Below are positions 1-12,184 of a stretch of 64,000 nt of DNA, piece by piece (the first letter of the stretch is position 1; each line of letters starts with the position of its first letter). Both the position numbers and the translations under genes were made by a program. The stretch spans positions 213,873,654 to 213,937,653 of the forward strand of contig NC_081411.1 of assembly GCF_030272615.1 (NCBI RefSeq). The letters are read 5' to 3'. The DNA comes from Cryptomeria japonica. Lineage: Eukaryota; Streptophyta; Pinopsida; Cupressales; Cupressaceae. The notes beneath the pieces are model-generated. The model ran no database searches and had not been told where the DNA came from. It worked only from the letters and a program-made list of their open reading frames with translations.

Positions 1-1596
1 CCTACATCCACGCTTAAAGCAGGGGAATCAATATATTAATAACCAAGTCTGGTTTGTACACACAGCTCCAAGCAGCTCCATAATTGATTCCTACAAATGA
101 TACGCAATTAGCTCTTAAAGAACTTACAAGGAGAATTTGTTGAAGAGCCAAGAGTTTTGGTAGCAAAAAGAAGGAGTCTATTGGACTTCACTTCCAACAA
201 GGGTTACCCAAGGAGATGTTAGGCATTGAATTCTACCAAAAAAAAAAAAAAAAAAAAAAGGGGCATTATGACTGAAGCTGGGAGTGACATGGGGAGAGGA
301 GCAGGTTGGAGTACAATGAGGATCAACAGTATCACCCCGCCCAACTTCCCCTTCCCCCCCTTGATCTCAACTTGCTATTGCTGAAGTGAAGTAGGGAGAG
401 GGAGGCGTTGGAAGTGAAGTAGAGAGAAGGGCGTGGGAGTTCGAACTCTCCCAGCCCCAAACACCATGCCTCAATATATCATCCCCTCCTTCTAATATGT
501 AATTTCCTGCAAATAGAGAAACTGAAAATGATTTCCCTATTGTCGCAGTACAAAATCTAACTAAATACATGGTGAAGGAGGCTGAAAAAGGTGTGGGAAA
601 TAAAGAGGATAGCCTAGAGTGGTTGAAGAGAGAAAATGTGGAGGAGAGTAGAGGGGTAATCAAACATACATCCATATTATTTGCTGATAAAAAAAATCAA
701 TTTAAACCAATCTCCCAATCATCAATTCAATAATGGTCAAAATCTAAAAGAAACCAATGAGGGTGTTTGACAATACAATTTCCAGCTAGTCAACTTGAGA
801 AAGAACCCGGTTGCAAGGAAAGGAGAGAATGTGATGAATATTTGCAGATAGTCACCTCCTTCTGAGTTGATATGATGAACACTCCTATTGAAAATCAATC
901 TCAACAAGAATGAAGAAGGCAAGAAAATAATTGGATGCCAAAATAGGTCATTAGTCCCTATATATATAAATATTAAGGCTAAGTTCCAAGATAATGCATG
1001 AAGAATGCATGATTTAAAAATAATTTAATATTATGCTTTAAAAATAAAAATTACAACTTATAATTTTAATTGCATGATATTGTTTTATTTAAAAATTGAG
1101 AAATATTTAGATAATTAAATTCTAATTTAATTACAATTTAAATGCAATTTTTTTTTACAAATTTCATCTATCATGCATTGAGTTTTTTCGAAAATAGATT
1201 AATTTCACATGATTATATTTTTAATTAGTGTTAATTGTCTTATAAATTTACAATTTGTCTTTTTTGTATATTCACGTAGGTAAATATAAATACTTGCAAA
1301 ATCAATTATATTTTATTAATTTAACTCTTTAATAAATTATTTTATCTATTAGTTTAATTCTTTAAATATCAGCATTTGTGCATGTCGAAATTTTAATTTT
1401 AAAATTATAATTTCCAAATCTTGATTTATATTTTTAATATTTCACTATCAAATATTCTCTTTTGAATAATTTATTATTATTAATTTTTTAATTAATCACT
1501 TTATTAATTTATTTCAACTTTTGAATAATCATATTTTATTTATTCAATTAAATTCTAGCATTGATCTATATATTTCATAATTTAATTATCGAATAA
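1..1596. other. Intergenic, no gene recognised
   Basis: No coding region of a known family is visible. There is an uninterrupted A-tract at about 238-259, which could be the tail of an old retroposed copy, but no recognisable body lies upstream of it. From about 960 the sequence becomes very AT-rich. The short open frames here have no domain or plausible composition and I treat them as chance. Confidence 0.6.
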
Positions 1597-1609
1597 TAAT
1601 TTATTATTA

Positions 1610-1860
1610 GTCCAAGGGGTTGAGCTTAGTTGGTTAAAGCATTGAGTTCTCAATGTGGAGACCGAAGTTCAACTCCCATGAGGGACACCTTCGTGTAGAA
1701 TTCTAAGTTGTGACTCTTGGTCTTCCATTGGTTGTTTAAAGTGGATTTCTAAGTTGTGACCCTTGGTCTTCCAATTGTTGTTTCTAGTTTGGTCCTCGAA
1801 AGGAGCTAGTATGTAATAAGTTTGTAACGTGGATGCTCAAATGATGCTTAATACAAAAAA
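1610..1860 (+). mobile_element. tRNA-derived SINE, copy 1
   Basis: The head looks like a tRNA pol III promoter. An A-box-like stretch (GAGCTTAGTTGG, about 1621-1632) is followed about 40 bases later by a B-box-like stretch (AGTTCAACTCC). The body continues to about 1854 and ends in a short A run. It is flanked by 13-base direct repeats with one mismatch, at 1597-1609 and 1861-1873, as expected for a target-site duplication made by LINE-type retroposition. A second copy with a closely matching head lies in reverse orientation at 42575-42887. It is not a functional tRNA, because a complete cloverleaf with matching acceptor ends is not seen. The family name is unknown to me. Confidence 0.8.
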
Positions 1861-1873
1861 TAATCTATTATTA

Positions 1874-2640
1874 CATTTTAATTATTAAATTCTTCAATAA
1901 ATTTATTTTTAAATTCCCAAATTTAATTTATTAATTATTATCTAATTGTTTTTTTTTTTTTGCACAGGGTTGCAGTTCTTAGGTCACTACTAGCAGGCTA
2001 GAAAACCCCTCCTTGGTCATATTTCTGCCTTCGATGATTAACCTGCAACCACCTCATGCTTGACAATAAGTTGTCAGATCGCACTATCAAAAATGTATTA
2101 CATCATATCACATAAAAAAATTAATAACATTAAGCATCATAACTAAACAACATAAATCATCATCATCAAATAACGAAATTATAACATTATGCATCATCAT
2201 AAAAATAACTAATCATCATCAACAACATAATATCATCTAACATCATTAATAATCTAATTAAGTCATCATGTGCAAAATATGGTCTGAATTGAGTCATGAC
2301 ACAACATATCAGAGAGAGAATTGTAGCTTGAAAGTGAGTGCAGAGAATTTAGTTAACAGCAGCAGCTTGTGTACATTTTGTAGCTCTGTATGGTCTGTTA
2401 GTAAAGTAGTGATTGCTCCTGACTATGTGTCGCTCCAAGTGAGCATTTGGTTTGTAGTGAGCTCAAAGAAGCTCCATGTTTTGTATGTTTGTATGGAGCT
2501 CCTGATCGCTGGCAATAATTTGTAATCAGTAGATTTTGTGTTTAGCTTGTTTGGTATTTTGTAAATCATTTTCAGCTCAATTGAAATATCAAGTTTGCAT
2601 TTCTCCTTATGTGTTCAGTCTCTGTGCGTTTGTGGGTCCG
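1874..2640. other. AT-rich and CAT-rich intergenic sequence
   Basis: About 2100-2265 is rich in CAT/ATC triplets, a degenerate trinucleotide-repeat region. The segment 2268-2560 has more balanced composition and may be an old LTR remnant, but I cannot tie it to a family. No gene was seen. Confidence 0.45.
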
Positions 2641-3901
2641 TCCAACTTGAAGATTTCGTATCCTTTCACACCGACATTCTTCTGGATGAAAATCTGAATG
2701 CCAAGATTTCTGATTTTGGCTTTGCACAAATACAGCTAACGTATTATGTTAGAGATATAATCTCAACTATCCAGTTGTACACATCCGTATGAACATTCAT
2801 TTGTCACTGTTCCTATCATATCAACTCCATATCCTTTGCATCATCCTCATCAGCAGTCAATCCAAGTATTAAAGACAGACAATAAGAATAGGTCTTCTAT
2901 GGATTCGATCAGATTTCATATTGATTACTCCAACCTAGCACAGTCCTCCTTGCAGTGCCCTCATCGATTGTGCGCAGTAAAAAAAAATCATTATTATATG
3001 TCTGATCTCTCTCTTCCGTATACGAAAGGCTTTCTATATATTGAATGGATCTGTATTCTGTATCCACTCTAAGAGGAGAGTCCAGCTCCAAAGAGCTGTT
3101 AAATGTTAGCAGTTAGTCTGATATTAGTCTAATGTAATGCTGTTTAATGTTGAGCTACAGTTCAGTCAATCGATGTAGTGTTTTGTTTTAAATAAATAGA
3201 ATATGTTTATATTTTTGCTTCTACTCTGTTTTTGGTATGTCTTTCACTCCCCTGTTTCCTTCATATTATGAGGATATTAGCATTGAAGGAACGCGTGTTG
3301 TTGGAACATTGTAAGATGGCCCTATCATCTAACTCTTCATAAGAATAACTAAGGGTAATGTATGTAGTTACAACTTTGTAATGAAGACTAATTTTTTAAT
3401 TTTGGGCAGCTGAGAAAAACATTTTTCTTTCTTTGTTTGGCCATACAGTGGTTACGCTGCTCCAGAATATCTTGCTACCGGTCGTGCGAGTCTGAAATCA
3501 GACATTTACGGCTTTGGAGTGACCGTTTTAAATGTCGTTCTAGGAAAAAAGCTTTGAAAATAAAAAGTTTCCTCTCACAGCCCGTAAGAATTGTGCTTGA
3601 ACATATAGTTACTACAACCGTTGTTTGTAGGGGATCTAGCAAACTAGTGTACTGATTTAATATATGGTTTGGTGTGTGAATGCAGGCGTGGAGGTTGCAT
3701 GATAAGCGTCGCCTTACTCAGCTAATAGATCCTCTATTATTCAACGCAGGCCATTTAACTCGCTCAAAAAGCATATCAGGAACAATAAATATAGCCCTCC
3801 AGTGCATTGGTTCGAACGCCAGAAGTCGTCCATCAGCGTCACGTATGTTAGAAATGCTTTTATCAAAAGATCCCAATCGCCACAACTCTTCTCAGTGTTG
3901 A
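2640..3901 (+). pseudogene. Receptor-like cytoplasmic kinase pseudogene, copy A (kinase C-terminal half)
   Basis: Only the second half of a plant RLK/Pelle-type kinase is left. The first exon piece encodes a shortened catalytic loop (HTDI, with the usual KxxN missing), LLDENLNAKISDFG and the start of the activation segment. After a solo LTR at 2747-3263 the same frame resumes with EDISIEGTRVVGT and runs to a donor at about 3312. The next exon (about 3448-3560) gives [12 protein letters not shown] and KSDIYGFGV, then meets an in-frame TGA after VVLGKK. The last exon (about 3686-3901) gives AWRLHDKRRLTQLIDP and a helical C-lobe end with SRPSAS. The gene is broken by the LTR, the catalytic-loop deletion, the frame break and the missing N-lobe. 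Exon order and intron sites match copy B at 13.9-16.9 kb, so the family assignment is firm; any past function is not knowable from this piece. Confidence 0.85.
2747..3263 (+). mobile_element. Solo LTR inserted in the kinase activation-segment exon
   Basis: The 517-base insert begins TGTTAGAG and ends CCTTCA, so it has the TG...CA termini of an LTR. It is flanked by a perfect 5-base target duplication, TATTA, at 2742-2746 and 3264-3268. Inside it are a TATA-like stretch (TATATATTG, about 3036) and an AATAAA-like signal near 3192. No gag-pol sequence adjoins it, so it is a solo LTR left by recombination. Removing the insert and one TATTA joins the kinase reading frame on both sides. That shows the exon was in frame when the element landed. 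Confidence 0.88.
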
Positions 3902-4009
3902 GAGTTTTTGAACGCAGTCACATAACTGTGCTGAGCGGGGATTGTATTCAGTTACAGAAAAGATTACATAAATCCTTGAGAAGATTAAGAGTGCTCCGTT
4001 TCATCTGAC

Positions 4010-6720
4010 TTTAAGTTTCATTTGCGATTTTGGAATGTATACTATTTATCTTCACCATGTTCTAGACTTCAATGTAGTTTTTAACATGTACTCAGTTCAA
4101 CTATTAATGTTGTAGACATCTATATGATGTCCAGTTTCAAATTAAAGTTGATATTTGACAATTTAAATTAAGATGACCGTTTATTGAGAATGTTAAACAA
4201 AGTCATCGAGACATTGCATAAAAGCCTGAGATACCAATTTCTATCTCTTTATAATGTTTTAGTGCCTTGGCATTTTTTGGCAATATGAGATATTACTTCC
4301 TAGCGTATCTACATTGTATGCTACATTGATAGATGTAATATTTGATTTGAGTGTGTTATTGTGTAGCTTTCATGATTACTCATTCTTTTATACATCTGTA
4401 ATTCCCTTTGAATCACTATTAAATTAAAAGAATAAATTAGAGTCAACATTTCCTTAATTAAAGAGCTTGGAAAGATTTTATTCCACAGGTAAGTAACACC
4501 AACGAAATTATAATTTTCAACATTCAATATTCTTACGGATAAAAGTATATTTAAAAGGCATTCATTAGTTGCTGCGGTCTGAAATTGGAAGCTCCTATTT
4601 AAAAAACTGGCCAGAAGCTTCGTCCTTTATTGAATATAATTTGTGCAACAACCACCCCTCCAATGGCACCATGTTTCCCTCAGTCCCTTCTCACCCAGTT
4701 TCCCTCATCAATATTATAAATATAAGTAGTTGATATCTTCTACGAGAACCAGAGGGCCCCGTTCACATGCTGCGCTTCCCTATAGAGATTTGGATTGACC
4801 GACTCATGTTTATAAGCATTGTTTAGACGGAATATAAAATTCCCATAAAGATTCGCTTGCATGTTCATTAGAGTTCACACTTATGAAGAATTTTCCAATA
4901 CGTACCCTGTTACATTAAAAAATCTATTTAAACATTCAAAACACCTACCATCACTTAATTTCTTTTTGTGTTTAACGCGTCTAAGATTTGTTTAATTACT
5001 TCACGATCACTGCACATGGAGAATGAAGATTTATGGCTACTCTTCAAACAAATATATCTCTATTTGTAATTGAATACCTATTACATATATAACCCTCCTT
5101 AAAAATTTTGTGTGGTGTTCTTTTGGGTTGCTGGGTGAATATAAATTATTTTGATATGTTTCTACCATTGTTTATATATGAAAGTTAGCAAATCATCAAA
5201 TTAATATTTTGTAGTCATTAAATAATTAATAAATAAATTTGATTAAAATTTACATTTCATAATATGATGCATAACAAGTACTATTTGAATGTATAAATAG
5301 AAAATGTTACATCAAAGAAGATAATATCTCACAAAATAAATGTTAATTTTGTCATATTTGTTTCTAATAGTCAAATAATAAGAACAAAATAAAAATAAAA
5401 TAGGGAAAATTAAAAGGACTTTGCAAATGAGAAAGAAGATAAAGGAGATAGCCCGATATTAATAAAAATGGCATAAGTAGGGTACGAATGGTCATATAGG
5501 TAGGAGGGCATGGTATATGAGTGCAAAAGCATGGGTATAATTGAATGAGAGTATTTTCATGTCATTAAAATGGAATGCCAACCTTCCATTGATAAAAAAA
5601 TGGTAGGTTCATGGTTAATTTGTGTTGAACATCCAGTCCTTCACCCACAACCTCATAAAAAATGTGACTTTGACTATTTTTTGGGGAGTTGGAAGAAATG
5701 AAGGCACAATGAATGGTGTAATCTAGATGAGTTGAAATTTGTGGGAAATTTGAGAGGCAAGAGATATATGATATAGAGAGGGACACAAAATGTCGTTGGA
5801 GGCATGGAAGATAGACTCTGTAACATGTGGCATCATTCTCTTTGCTTGTGCAAAAGTGAGGCCATTGGAACTCAAATCATAAAAGGATAAACACAAAGGG
5901 ACAATAAGATATTGTTCTTACAATTGAGTGATGGACAAAGGAAAAAGAGAAAAAGGGACAAGTGAAGAAATTAGAAAACATAGAAATTGCTATAGCGAAA
6001 AGAGAATTGCTTTGAACATAAAACATTCTTTTATTCAATCTCAAATATTACAAAAACTTCATGATCACATCATCAAGGATCAACTAATCAAGTGATCAAA
6101 GAAAAGGAATACAATACAATTGCCTCAATCAATAGAGGTCTTTGACACAACTAACAAATTCTGGAATTTCTAAGAACTTATCATTCAACTCTATGTAGAA
6201 TACAAACAAAACATATAAAATTTAAACTTAATTAAAAAAATTTGCGTGCAATTCTCCTCATGTTAGTTGGGAGCAATTAAATATTTCAACAATTTCTCCC
6301 TTAATTTCAATCACTAATTGATTCAACACAAACCAACTATGTTTGTCAATAACATCTATGGTTGACTTCATTTCTTCTTTTGAGTTATGTGGGCTTCTCT
6401 CCTACAATAATGCCTATATTGTGTGGGGATCTCTCTTTAGATTGCATTTTATTTGGCTATTATTCTTTCAAGGGTGCATGCTTTCTCTCCTCCTATATAG
6501 GGTTTCAATTTATTTTGACAAAAACACTATGGATTTTTCTAAGGACTTGATTTCACTTCCTAACAAATTGAGGGCTTCACCTTTCTTGGAGATGTATTTA
6601 AACATGTCTTCTCATCGTGCGTAAGGATTTTACTATTTGTTGATGCCAGCCATTTTTTAATCCTCTAATTTAATGAGTTCTTATCAATTTGGTTTAAATT
6701 GGTCTTCGTGTCCATTTGAT
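4010..6720. other. Intergenic, no gene recognised
   Basis: AT-rich sequence without a recognisable domain, repeat boundary or RNA gene. Several short open frames occur on both strands, but none resembles a protein family and all lack a supporting context. Confidence 0.5.
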
Positions 6721-6724
6721 TAAA

Positions 6725-6930
6725 TGGTTTAATATCATTTTGTCTCTATTTTGATCTGATGACATCATTTTATCTCCATTTCATGTCCAGTGACATCATT
6801 TTGTCTCCATTTCATTCCCCGTGACATCATTTTCTCCCTATTTTAAGTCGATGACATCATTTTGTCCCAATTTCATATCCTTTGGCATTCGTTGGGTCTC
6901 ATTTTTATCTTATGGCATCAATTTGATCTA
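6725..6930. repeat. 31-bp minisatellite
   Basis: Tandem units starting with TGACATCATTTTGTCTCC recur at about 6760, 6791, 6822 and 6852, giving periods of 31, 31 and 30 bases. A diverged unit lies before them and one or two worn units after, to about 6930. No reading frame is kept across the units, so it is a non-coding minisatellite. Confidence 0.8.
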
Positions 6931-8485
6931 GTCCCTAACTCTCAACATTAATTGGACTTATTTGATGTAAGCTCAAGGAGTTCACTAGGAAGATGATTTG
7001 GGGTGCTTTTCTAAACCTCTATGTTTCTAATTAGCTGATTTTGGTTTGATGGGAACCCAGTTCCCATTGGTTAGATGCTTCGGTCAAAATATCCTTTCAA
7101 AAAAGAACCTATCCTCCTTTTTGGTTTCTTTTAGGTTGTGGTGATCTCATTACTCGTGAGTTCCCCTTATGCGATTGTTTGGTGGTAATGTATCAGTAAC
7201 GAGCCTATCCCATCTTTATCTAATCAAAATATTAATTTGACTTGATTCCCCTTTAGGTTTGATTAATTATTTAATTAATTAAGCCTCTTTCATACTAACA
7301 CTTCTTCTAAGATAAATAAACAATGTTTATTTATTTATCACTTTATCTATCAATTAAATAAATTTATTTTATTTAACTCCCTAATCGATAAATATAAGAA
7401 GAAAATATATAAATTATATTTATGAATTTATCATAAATATCTTCTTCTACCTGCTAATTTCAACTAACATGTCGAGATAATTAATAAATTTTATTTATCA
7501 AATCCTTCATTTATCCTCTTCATGGAGATAATTAATGAATTTTATTTATTAAATCCTCTATATTATCCTCTTTTCTTGATATGCTTGATCTCTCTGGCTT
7601 TTTCCATATTAGCTCATCTTCAAAATGGCAAATTTGAGTTACATTTGATTATGTTCGTTCAACTTCCTAAAAATAAAATCTATCCTGGTTGTTCAATAAT
7701 ATCCGAATTTCTATAAGATGTGGCCTCATTCTTCATTCAAATGGTTAATTTTTTAATATTCTCATTGTTATTTTGTCTAAATTATCTTAGAAAATCTTGT
7801 TTTCTAGTATTCTCACTATCATTCTATCTAAATTATCTTTTCTTTCATTCATATTTGTGCACTTTGTAACTTGAGAGTGACATATCAATATTAGAGAAGA
7901 AAGAAGAAGCAGTGAGGTTTCATCAAAGGAGCGTGGAACTTATGGTTTGACTCATGTTTTCATTTGATGGCCTTATTGGTTAGATTGAGATTTATTTTCA
8001 TGATCGTATGATTTTCATGATTTGCTTTGATCATTTTTATAGTTGACTCATGATTTCCTACTCAACAATATGAGGTTGAATTAATCAATGTGTCTGTTAT
8101 TATATTGCAATGCCTATGGTCCAAAAATGTGCTAGATGAATTAAGGGGCAAGAATCCATAGTCTTTTAGATATTCTTTTTAAAATTGTAATGTATATAGA
8201 GGAAAACATGAAAGGATTAATCAAAATAAGTTAATACAAATGATGTCAAGATTTTGCATAACCCTAGAGAACATACTGTAAGCCCTTGGAAACAAAATAC
8301 AAGCTTGATAATATCATGAAATGAACTTAGGCACAAGGTAGTTTGAAATAAAAAAAGGCATGTCCTATGATAGACCAAATGATTTGAAGCTAGAGAGAAT
8401 ACAAAATTTATCTAATCAACCTTACAATACGAATTCGCATAATGGTAAACTGGTGCATAATAACCAAAGAGGCTCATAAAGTAAG
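6931..8485. other. Intergenic, no gene recognised
   Basis: AT-rich sequence. The right-hand part (from roughly 7900) may be the worn internal region of the Copia element whose 3' end follows, but I see no conserved integrase, reverse transcriptase or RNase H motif in it. Confidence 0.45.
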
Positions 8486-8896
8486 GAGATAATTGATCTG
8501 CTCAAGAATCTTGGAGCACATGTGGTAGAGGATAACCACTAATGGGTAGTATTTCCCCACTCATGCATTTAGATGCATCAATCTAGTGGACTTCATATTC
8601 TTATCTTCATATCTGGATTGATGAGTGAGGTTGCTACTCAGGGGGAGTAGTCAGTGTTGTGGTTTAGGTGTTCAGATTTGAGATTATTTGGTAAGGGGGA
8701 GAGAATAATGTTTTTCTTATGAGCCTTTTTCATTGATGTCAAAGGGGGAGAGAAGCATGTGAAAAACCATCTTATCTATCTAAGGTAGAGAGCTATGTGT
8801 TCATGATCTCAAGAGGAGATTGCTGGAGTTGATTTCTTTCTTTGCATTGATTGTTTTTCACATTCATATGTTTCCATCAATGCCAAAGGGGGATAT
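8486..8896 (+). mobile_element. 3' internal end of a Sirevirus-like Copia element with repeated polypurine tracts
   Basis: Four G-runs of the polypurine-tract type stand just upstream of an LTR: CAGGGGGAGTAG at about 8639, AAGGGGGAGAG at about 8694, AAAGGGGGAGAG at about 8742, and AAAGGGGGATAT directly at the LTR border (about 8885-8896). A polypurine tract primes plus-strand DNA synthesis in LTR retrotransposons. Repeated tracts before the 3' LTR are a known habit of Sireviruses. No pol motif remains to confirm the lineage. Confidence 0.65.
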
Positions 8897-10219
8897 TGTT
8901 GGATTTTAGAGTTGTTGGAATGTGTTATTGTCATTGATGTCAACATATTCCTATGTTCTTGTGCTTCAGTGTTGCAGAGAGTTGGTTCGTTTGGTGTAAT
9001 GTAGATATGCTAATGAATATTTAATGATTCAAATATTAATAACTTCAGTTGATTCAGCATGAGTTTTAGTTTTTTGAAAGGTGATTTGATCAAGTTATGT
9101 GATCCGGTCTGATGGCTAGTTTTTTTGTTGGTTCTGTATTGTAGAGTTGTGATTTTTGGTTTGTATTTCTCCATAATTGATTCATTACATTGAGTGGATT
9201 TTGGAGAGTGCTTGGGACATTCATGTGTGTCCTCAGTTCGAGTGGTTCATGATTTGAAACTTCACAATCATATCTTTCAGTTTGTTAGTAAGTTATGTTG
9301 GTGTTCTTGAGCTCCAGAAGGGAAATGATGATGATTCTTGTAATCTGAGTTGTCGTGGAGGAATTCACGTTTCTTGTCGGTGTTTCCAGATCATGTTCTA
9401 TATGTGTTATTGGTCCGCATTGATTGTTGTACACATTATTGAAAATTTTATTAGTTTGGTGGTATTCTTTGTGTTATACGACTTTCTGGCCAATTCGATG
9501 GTTCTTGTGTGTTGTAAATGATCTTGGTGATATATTTGGTGGTGTTTCATGTTCAAGGTTTTTATTTGGGTCCATGATATGTCCCTATTGACATTGTATG
9601 GTCCACATATTGATTTATGTATTGTGTGATGTAATTTTGTAATTAGGTATTATGAGTTGAGCCAACCTTGAAATTAAGGTTGATGATTTGTATAAATAAG
9701 AGTGATAATCATGTAAGATGGGTTTTTGTGTTGTGTTGTGTTTGCGTTCAGAGTGTTGTATGTTCGAACAAGAAAATTGATCTTTTGAAAGTGTGAAGAA
9801 GAGTAGAGAAGAGTGTTGCAGAGAAGACAATGTGCTTAACAAGAACTATGATTAGGCATTTGGAGATGTTATTCTTGTAGTTCATGTAATCTGGATTGGT
9901 GTACAATCTTTGTAAGGCAGTGAGACTTCCCAGGGTTGTATCCCTTTATTATTTTTGATAAGTCAGCTCTAGAAAGTGTACCTGAATGCATGCACATTTC
10001 CCATTGTAATATTTATATATACTACTACAGAGTATCATCACATTGAGGGTAGGTTCCCACCGTGGTTTTTCCCTTAACTTGGTTTTCCACGTCAAAAATA
10101 TGTGTGTTGTTGATGTGGTGTTTATCTTTGTTATCTCTTTTCTTGATTATATCTTAAGTTGAGGTTAATTTGGCTAAGTTTGATTTAAACAGATTCACCC
10201 CCCTCTCAATTTTCCTACA
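8897..10219 (+). mobile_element. 3' LTR of a Sirevirus-like Copia element
   Basis: It starts TGTTGGATTTTAG directly after the polypurine tract and ends near TTTTCCTACA at 10219, so it shows TG...CA ends and a length of about 1.32 kb. Close to the end is the stretch ATTCACCCCCCTCTCA, which is common near the 3' end of LTRs in this group. There is no matching 5' LTR in the window, so the element is truncated and no target duplication can be tested. The exact right end is inferred from the CA dinucleotide and the C-rich landmark. Confidence 0.7.
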
Positions 10220-10914
10220 TTGTTGTTGCCAAGAGCATAATCTTGAGAAGATTATGTAATGTCTTGTAATAATTGAAATGATTCTAATTCCACACTGAGA
10301 GTCCTAATATAAAAATATTACCAACAATATTATTTTTATTTATTAAAAATTCCTCTTCTTCTCTAGAAGACATGGTATAGAGTTGGATGTTAATGATTTA
10401 AGAAAAAAGGACAATTGTCATTACTAAGTTTTTTTATGATGAAAACGACAGATATTGTGTTTCTATTAATAACTTTGTATCATTTTATTGGAAATTAAAA
10501 TTAAGATGGATATCTAATGAAAATATTAGATCTTTTTATGTTGTAGTAATTTCTTATGTAAAAAGTTGTTAGAGCTTAAGAAATAGAACCCTGAATGTAG
10601 ATTTAGGCATGATAGTATTTTTATCAAAGAAATAAAGAGCTCCCCATTACAAGCATAATTATTGACAAAATTATAGAAGAAAAGAGTAAGATGATTAAGA
10701 ATTACAAGCCACAACCAAAAAATGTAAATTGAAAAGGAAAACTCATCCTAGTTGTGAAGGATTTAATAGATAATAAATCAAATACAAATATTCTTGAGGT
10801 TTATTTGGGAATAACCTTGACCAAGTAATTTCTCTTTATAACTTGACCCTTTTAACATCATTGTGTTAATAAACAACAAGCTAATAAAAAATATATGATT
10901 GATTAAAGGCCCTC
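10220..10914. other. Intergenic, no gene recognised
   Basis: AT-rich linker between the Copia LTR and the gypsy fragment. No coding or RNA signal was seen. Confidence 0.4.
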
Positions 10915-12184
10915 CACCAATGCTATGCCTTAGAGATCATGAAGGAGCTTGGTTTACAAGTAAAAGGGGCATATGGAAATTTATTTCCTATCATAGGAAT
11001 CATGAAAGATGTATATTTCAAACTTGTTGCATTCCCTAAAAATAAATTATCAATAAACATCACTATTGTAGAAATCCCATCTCAGTATGGTATCTTGTTA
11101 TCTAAGAAATGATCCGTTGCTATTGGTCAGAGTATGAAATAGGATTTATTATATACCATAATTCCTATTATTGGTAAGAATGTGAACCTTGATAGCGAGA
11201 AAAGATCCCTTATCTTGGTTGAAGATGTGGATCCTACAAAGCAAGTTTGTTTCTATGATACGGACATTAAAAGCTTCATGATAGACACACCTCAATTAGA
11301 GGTAGTACAAAATGAGATATTAATTGATGAAATACAAACATTTACTAGTAAGAGAAATTTGTGGTAGATGTACTTTTATGGGGCACATTCTAAGGAACGC
11401 TCTAGAGAAAGTGTGATTTTCGTAGTACCAAGTGGTAAGACATTCAAATTTTCTTCTTTTTTTTTTTGAAAATTTGATTGTACCAAAAATATAAAAAAAT
11501 ATGTGGTACTCCTATTGCAACTAAACATTGTTATGAAACATAAAATCAAAATATTAAGAGTACTTGGTGACTCAAAATCAATAGTTTCATATGTAAGAGA
11601 ATAATATGCATCAAAACATAAGAGGCTCAAGTAATACAAATCTACTATTTGGGATACCATATATCTCTTTAATGCATTTTTGATGGACTAGATTGAAAGA
11701 TCTAGAAATTTAAAGGATAACTTCTTTGCAAACATAGGCATCAGGATAGATGATATAATCCTAACTAGGATATCCAAACTTGAAGTTTAAGCTAGGTCAT
11801 GTATTCCTAACAATATCTAAACTGGCAATTATTTCAGGATGATGATGACCGTTGAAGTTTCTCTATTACATTCATGAGTACCACAACCAAGAAATAGACT
11901 TCCAATATTTTGTCAAGGTTGTGGATGGTAAAATATTAAATTTTGGGAATGAGATAATTCAGCTCAAGACCAACAAAAACCCAGAGAAAATGCTATCTTT
12001 AGAGAGAGATTTTGATAGCTCACTAATAAATAGACAAGTGGCTAGGCATGCTCTAGTTCATGAGAAGGACATATTAGAAGAGGTGAAAATGGACATTGGA
12101 AGCTATTGTAAGAATTCTTACATTGGAAATAAAGTAAGCACAAATATTAGGACCAAGTTTGTAGAATTTTATCTTAAAAATTGA
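10915..12184 (+). mobile_element. Degenerate Ty3/gypsy pol fragment (protease, RNase H, linker)
   Basis: Read in pieces, this gives a retropepsin-type region with GLQVKGAYGNLFPIIGIMK and VEIPSQYGILLSK, then after two stops TIIPIIGKN (about 10930-11190). Next comes an RNase H start, MYFYGAHSKERSRESVIF (about 11368-11420), and worn RNase H sequence to about 11700. A linker open frame at 11852-12184 contains EIIQLKTNK and SLERDFD, a phrase that in related elements precedes the reverse transcriptase. The reverse transcriptase itself is missing. Many stops and frameshifts show it is dead. An RNase H before the reverse transcriptase, rather than after it, is what the order here shows; the family match is from memory of similar plant polyproteins. 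Confidence 0.65.

Noticed and set aside
238-259. A-tract as the tail of a retrogene
   Set aside because: No coding body or target duplication could be found beside it.
367-922. Short minus-strand open frames near the window start
   Set aside because: No domain, no homology I recognise, and composition typical of random AT-rich DNA.
1610-1690. Possible tRNA gene
   Set aside because: A- and B-boxes are present but no closed acceptor stem or anticodon arm; target duplications show a SINE.
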